Assembly (NCBI GenBank): GCA_041655955.1
Contig: JBBAEN010000002.1
Coordinates: 825,961 to 889,960 of the forward strand
DNA: 64,000 nucleotides
From: Micavibrio_A sp041655955
GTDB taxonomy: Bacteria > Pseudomonadota > Alphaproteobacteria > Micavibrionales > Micavibrionaceae
Reading direction: 5' to 3'
The notes beneath the pieces were generated by a model. It saw only the letters and a program-made list of their open reading frames with translations, was not told the origin of the DNA and did not search any database. The position numbers and the translations under genes were made by a program. This document shows, in pieces, positions 61,679-64,000 of the stretch (positions within the stretch are counted from its first letter, which is position 1; each line of letters starts with the position of its first letter).

Positions 61679-63166
61679 ATGTCAAACCCGGCCCTGCTTG
61701 CGATTGATCAGGGGACGACGAGTTCCCGCGCCATCCTCTTTTCAAGGGACGGGGCAATTCTCGGCCTGAAGCAGCGGGAGCTGAAACTTTTTACCCCGCA
61801 AAATGGCTGGGTCGAACAAAATCCCGAAGATATCTGGAACGATACGCTCTGGGCCGTGCAATCGCTGGCGAAGGAGCATCACGAAGAATTCCGCACGCTC
61901 GCCTCCATAGGCATCACGAACCAGCGTGAAACGACGATCCTCTGGGATCGCGATAACGGCAAGCCCGTCTATAACGCCATCGTCTGGCAGGACAGGCGCA
62001 CCGCCGATCTCTGCCGCCGCTTGAAGGAAGAGGGCAGGGAGGCGATGGTTGCGGAAAAAACAGGGCTTTTGCTCGACCCGTATTTTTCCGCGACGAAAAT
62101 CGCCTGGGTCCTCGACAATGTTCCGGGGGCGCGGGAAAAGGCGGAGGCCGGGCGGATCGCTTTCGGAACGGTCGATAGTTTCCTGCTCTGGCGCCTGACG
62201 GGGGGCCGCGTTCATGCGACCGATGCGACCAATGCCTCGCGGACGATGCTTTTTAATATCAGAACAGGCGAATGGGATAGAGAGCTTCTCGCCCTGTTCG
62301 ATATCCCCGCATCCTTGTTGCCGGATGTGCGGGATAATGTTGCGGCCTTCGGCGCTACGGAAATCGACATTCTTGGCAAGCGCCATCAAATCGGCGGTAT
62401 GGCGGGGGATCAGCAAGCCGCCCTTGTCGGGCAGGCGTGCTTTTCAAAAGGCATGGTGAAATCAACCTACGGCACGGGCTGTTTCGCCCTGATGAATATC
62501 GGGAAGGAATTCCGCTTATCGCAAAACAGGCTTTTGACGACGATCGGCTACAAGATCGGGGGAGAGGCCGCTTACGCTATCGAAGGGGCGATCTTCGTTG
62601 CGGGGGCCGCCATTCAATGGCTGCGCGACAATGTCGGCATGATAGGCCATGCGGCGGAAAGCGAAGGGCTTGCGACCTCCGTTTCTTCGGCGGACGGGGT
62701 TTATTTCATTCCGGCCTTTACGGGGCTTGGCGCGCCTTACTGGCGGCCAGAGGTGCGCGGCGCGATCCTTGGCCTGACGCGCGGCACGCGGGCCGCGCAT
62801 ATCGCCCGTGCGGCGCTAGAGGCGCAGGCCTACCAGACCCTCGATCTCATGCAAGCTTTTATCGCCGATAGCGGCCATGATCCCAGCCTTATCCGCGCCG
62901 ATGGCGGGCTTGTTGCCAACCATTTCATGTGCCAGTTTCTGGCGGATATGCTGGAACGCCCCGTCGAAATACCGCGTGTTGCGGAAACAACAGCGTTCGG
63001 GGCGGCTTGCCTTGCCGGTCTGCAGGCGGGCGTTTATGCAGATCTGGATGATATCGCCGCTATCTGGAACCGCGCCCGCCGCTATGACCCGGCGATGGAG
63101 GCGGGGGAGCGCAGCAAGCTCTATGACGGATGGAAGGGCGCGATAAAATCCCTTCTCGCGCAATAA
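61679..63166 (+). CDS. glpK: Glycerol kinase
   Basis: 495 aa from ATG 61679; the frame reaches back into glpD to 61577. FGGY kinase: LLAIDQGTTSSRAILF, GITNQRETTILWDRD, GTVDSFLLWRLTGG, GTGCFALMNIG and ADGGLVANHFMCQFLADML. It phosphorylates glycerol to glycerol-3-phosphate, the substrate of glpD. The regulatory sites of E. coli GlpK were not examined. Confidence 0.96.
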   Translation: MSNPALLAIDQGTTSSRAILFSRDGAILGLKQRELKLFTPQNGWVEQNPEDIWNDTLWAVQSLAKEHHEEFRTLASIGITNQRETTILWDRDNGKPVYNAIVWQDRRTADLCRRLKEEGREAMVAEKTGLLLDPYFSATKIAWVLDNVPGAREKAEAGRIAFGTVDSFLLWRLTGGRVHATDATNASRTMLFNIRTGEWDRELLALFDIPASLLPDVRDNVAAFGATEIDILGKRHQIGGMAGDQQAALVGQACFSKGMVKSTYGTGCFALMNIGKEFRLSQNRLLTTIGYKIGGEAAYAIEGAIFVAGAAIQWLRDNVGMIGHAAESEGLATSVSSADGVYFIPAFTGLGAPYWRPEVRGAILGLTRGTRAAHIARAALEAQAYQTLDLMQAFIADSGHDPSLIRADGGLVANHFMCQFLADMLERPVEIPRVAETTAFGAACLAGLQAGVYADLDDIAAIWNRARRYDPAMEAGERSKLYDGWKGAIKSLLAQ

Positions 63167-63188
63167 GGCGCGCCGCTCGCATAAAGAA

Positions 63189-63211
63189 AAGGCCCGCTTT
63201 ACGCGGGCCTT
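63189..63211. terminator. Terminator between glpK and the TSR-protein gene
   Basis: AAGGCCCGC-tttac-GCGGGCCTT: a 9 bp stem. The T-run is better on the minus strand (TTTTCTTT), so it mainly ends the minus-strand gene. Confidence 0.75.
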
Positions 63212-63221
63212 GTCAGGTAAT

Positions 63222-64000
63222 TTAGTCGTCGCATGTAACTTTAACGCTGGTGCCGGCGCCCCATGCGTGCATGTTGGACGTACTCCATTGCCTGCTGGAG
63301 GGCGGGAACTGTCCGTGGAACGTGCCCGGCCATGTGCTGGTCTTCCAGCCATTCTGCGCTTGTGGCGAACTCTGCCAGATATGGTTGTTGATAACGCCGG
63401 GGCCTTTCTGGTCAAGGATGATGGAACCCTGGAAATTCGGCTTCGAATAAATCGTCACACGCGTATCGCGACCAAAGGCTATCCCGTCGAAGGTATGAGC
63501 ATGTGCGTTGGCAAAGGGCTGTGATCTGTCATAGCTTCCTGGCCCCACCAAGTTGGAGTAAGGATCTACTTTTCCGATCTCTGTAAACCAGCCAGTGACA
63601 AACTGGTGGGCGATTAAGGCTCCCGATACATGGAAGAAGCAGAATGTTGTCGGAGGACGCTCCTCGCAATTATTGTCGCCGCCGCCGCAGATAGGGGGTG
63701 GGCGGATAATTACCTCACCGCATTTTTTTGCATCCTCACACGCTATTTGCACAGGCGGCTTGCTGTTGCCGCAGAAGCTTTCGGGGACGGTCTGGTTGGT
63801 CTGTTCGAGGATGCAGGAAACGGTGCGCGTCTTCTTGCCGTTGCATTCGGCGGAGCATTCGCTCCATGCGCCGGTCTTCCATTTATAGACGCACCCGCTC
63901 GTATCCTCGCAGCCCATCGAGGTTTCGGGCTTCAGTATCTTGCACATGCCCTCTTCGACAATCTCGCCGCTGTCAGGCTGGGTGCAGGTCACGGTGCGGG
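63222..64000 (-). CDS. Secreted thrombospondin type 1 repeat protein, C-terminal part (cut by window end)
   Basis: At least 258 residues; the frame continues past the window end (RTVTC precedes the GTG at 63992, which is therefore internal). At least one whole type 1 thrombospondin repeat is visible: WSECSAECNGKKTRTVSC, with the Trp, Cys pairs and the Arg-x-Val-x-Cys strand. A second begins at the cut edge with RTVTC. A Cys-rich linker (PPICGGGDNNCEERPP) follows. The last 150 residues hold a segment like beta/gamma-crystallin (RVTIYSKPNFQGSIIL). It is probably a surface or secreted adhesin; no signal peptide can be seen because the start is missing. Confidence 0.7.
   Translation of the reverse strand, partial: RTVTCTQPDSGEIVEEGMCKILKPETSMGCEDTSGCVYKWKTGAWSECSAECNGKKTRTVSCILEQTNQTVPESFCGNSKPPVQIACEDAKKCGEVIIRPPPICGGGDNNCEERPPTTFCFFHVSGALIAHQFVTGWFTEIGKVDPYSNLVGPGSYDRSQPFANAHAHTFDGIAFGRDTRVTIYSKPNFQGSIILDQKGPGVINNHIWQSSPQAQNGWKTSTWPGTFHGQFPPSSRQWSTSNMHAWGAGTSVKVTCDD

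Noticed and set aside
1..64000. CRISPR arrays, insertion sequences, prophage genes, rRNA or tRNA genes
   Set aside because: I saw no regularly spaced repeats, transposase motifs, phage structural proteins or rRNA segments. A tRNA could be missed by eye; tRNAscan would decide.

Overview
The window is a 64 kb piece of a gene-dense bacterial chromosome, most likely from an alphaproteobacterium. The evidence for that class is the pal-cpoB-tilS-ftsH-glmM gene order, a complete Caulobacter-type Tad/Cpa pilus locus, a CpdR-like response regulator, a perfect CtrA-type box (TTAA-N7-TTAA) upstream of the Flp pilin gene, and the PBP-activator / rsmI / yraN neighbourhood. Several secreted, repeat-rich proteins (RCC1-like, thrombospondin type 1-like) would fit a surface-associated or predatory lifestyle such as Micavibrio, but that placement is only a guess. 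I saw no rRNA, tRNA, CRISPR array, transposase or prophage.

Layout. 1-2215: end of an ABC transporter operon with a His-rich permease and a DUF3299 protein, probably for metal handling. 2251-4741 (minus): cytochrome P450 and a membrane-anchored serine hydrolase, with a small phospholipase A2-like gene divergent from them. 5160-9908: capsule export and KpsC/KpsS-like Kdo glycosyltransferases, followed by manC (10090-11532) for GDP-mannose. 11569-14731: trhO, a small lipoprotein, a TetR regulator and a RimK-like ligase. 14803-19875: LpoA-like lipoprotein, rsmI, yraN, a Tat-exported metallo-beta-lactamase-fold enzyme, a DolP-like BON lipoprotein and a SirB1-like protein. 20019-27742: pal, cpoB, tilS, a small exported protein, ftsH and glmM. 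27739-30511: an ankyrin protein, an unknown protein and purA.

30613-33210 encodes a membrane-anchored pseudokinase and a small membrane protein, closed by a terminator. 33335-45210 is the Tad pilus locus: two TadE-like pseudopilins, TadG with a von Willebrand A domain, Flp pilin, prepilin peptidase, CpaB, secretin CpaC, CpaD, CpaE, ATPase CpaF, TadB and TadC. On the opposite strand follow a TadD-like TPR lipoprotein, a stand-alone secretin N-domain protein and CpdR (45317-47502). The co-location of CpdR and the CtrA box suggests cell-cycle control of the pilus.

47671-63166 holds glucokinase, a GT4 glycosyltransferase, a secreted beta-propeller-like protein, an RluD-type pseudouridine synthase, a lipoprotein/RCC1 pair, leucine dehydrogenase, a YjbH outer-membrane protein, a soluble hybrid histidine kinase with a partner receiver, and glpD-glpK. 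The window ends inside a minus-strand gene for a secreted thrombospondin-type-1-repeat protein.

The best candidates for something undescribed are the pseudokinase/membrane-protein pair next to the Tad locus, the lipoprotein/RCC1 pair that share an N-terminal motif, the GT4-KpsC fusion and the TSR protein. None shows the hallmarks of a known defence or mobile system. All functional statements come from motif reading; no database search was possible.
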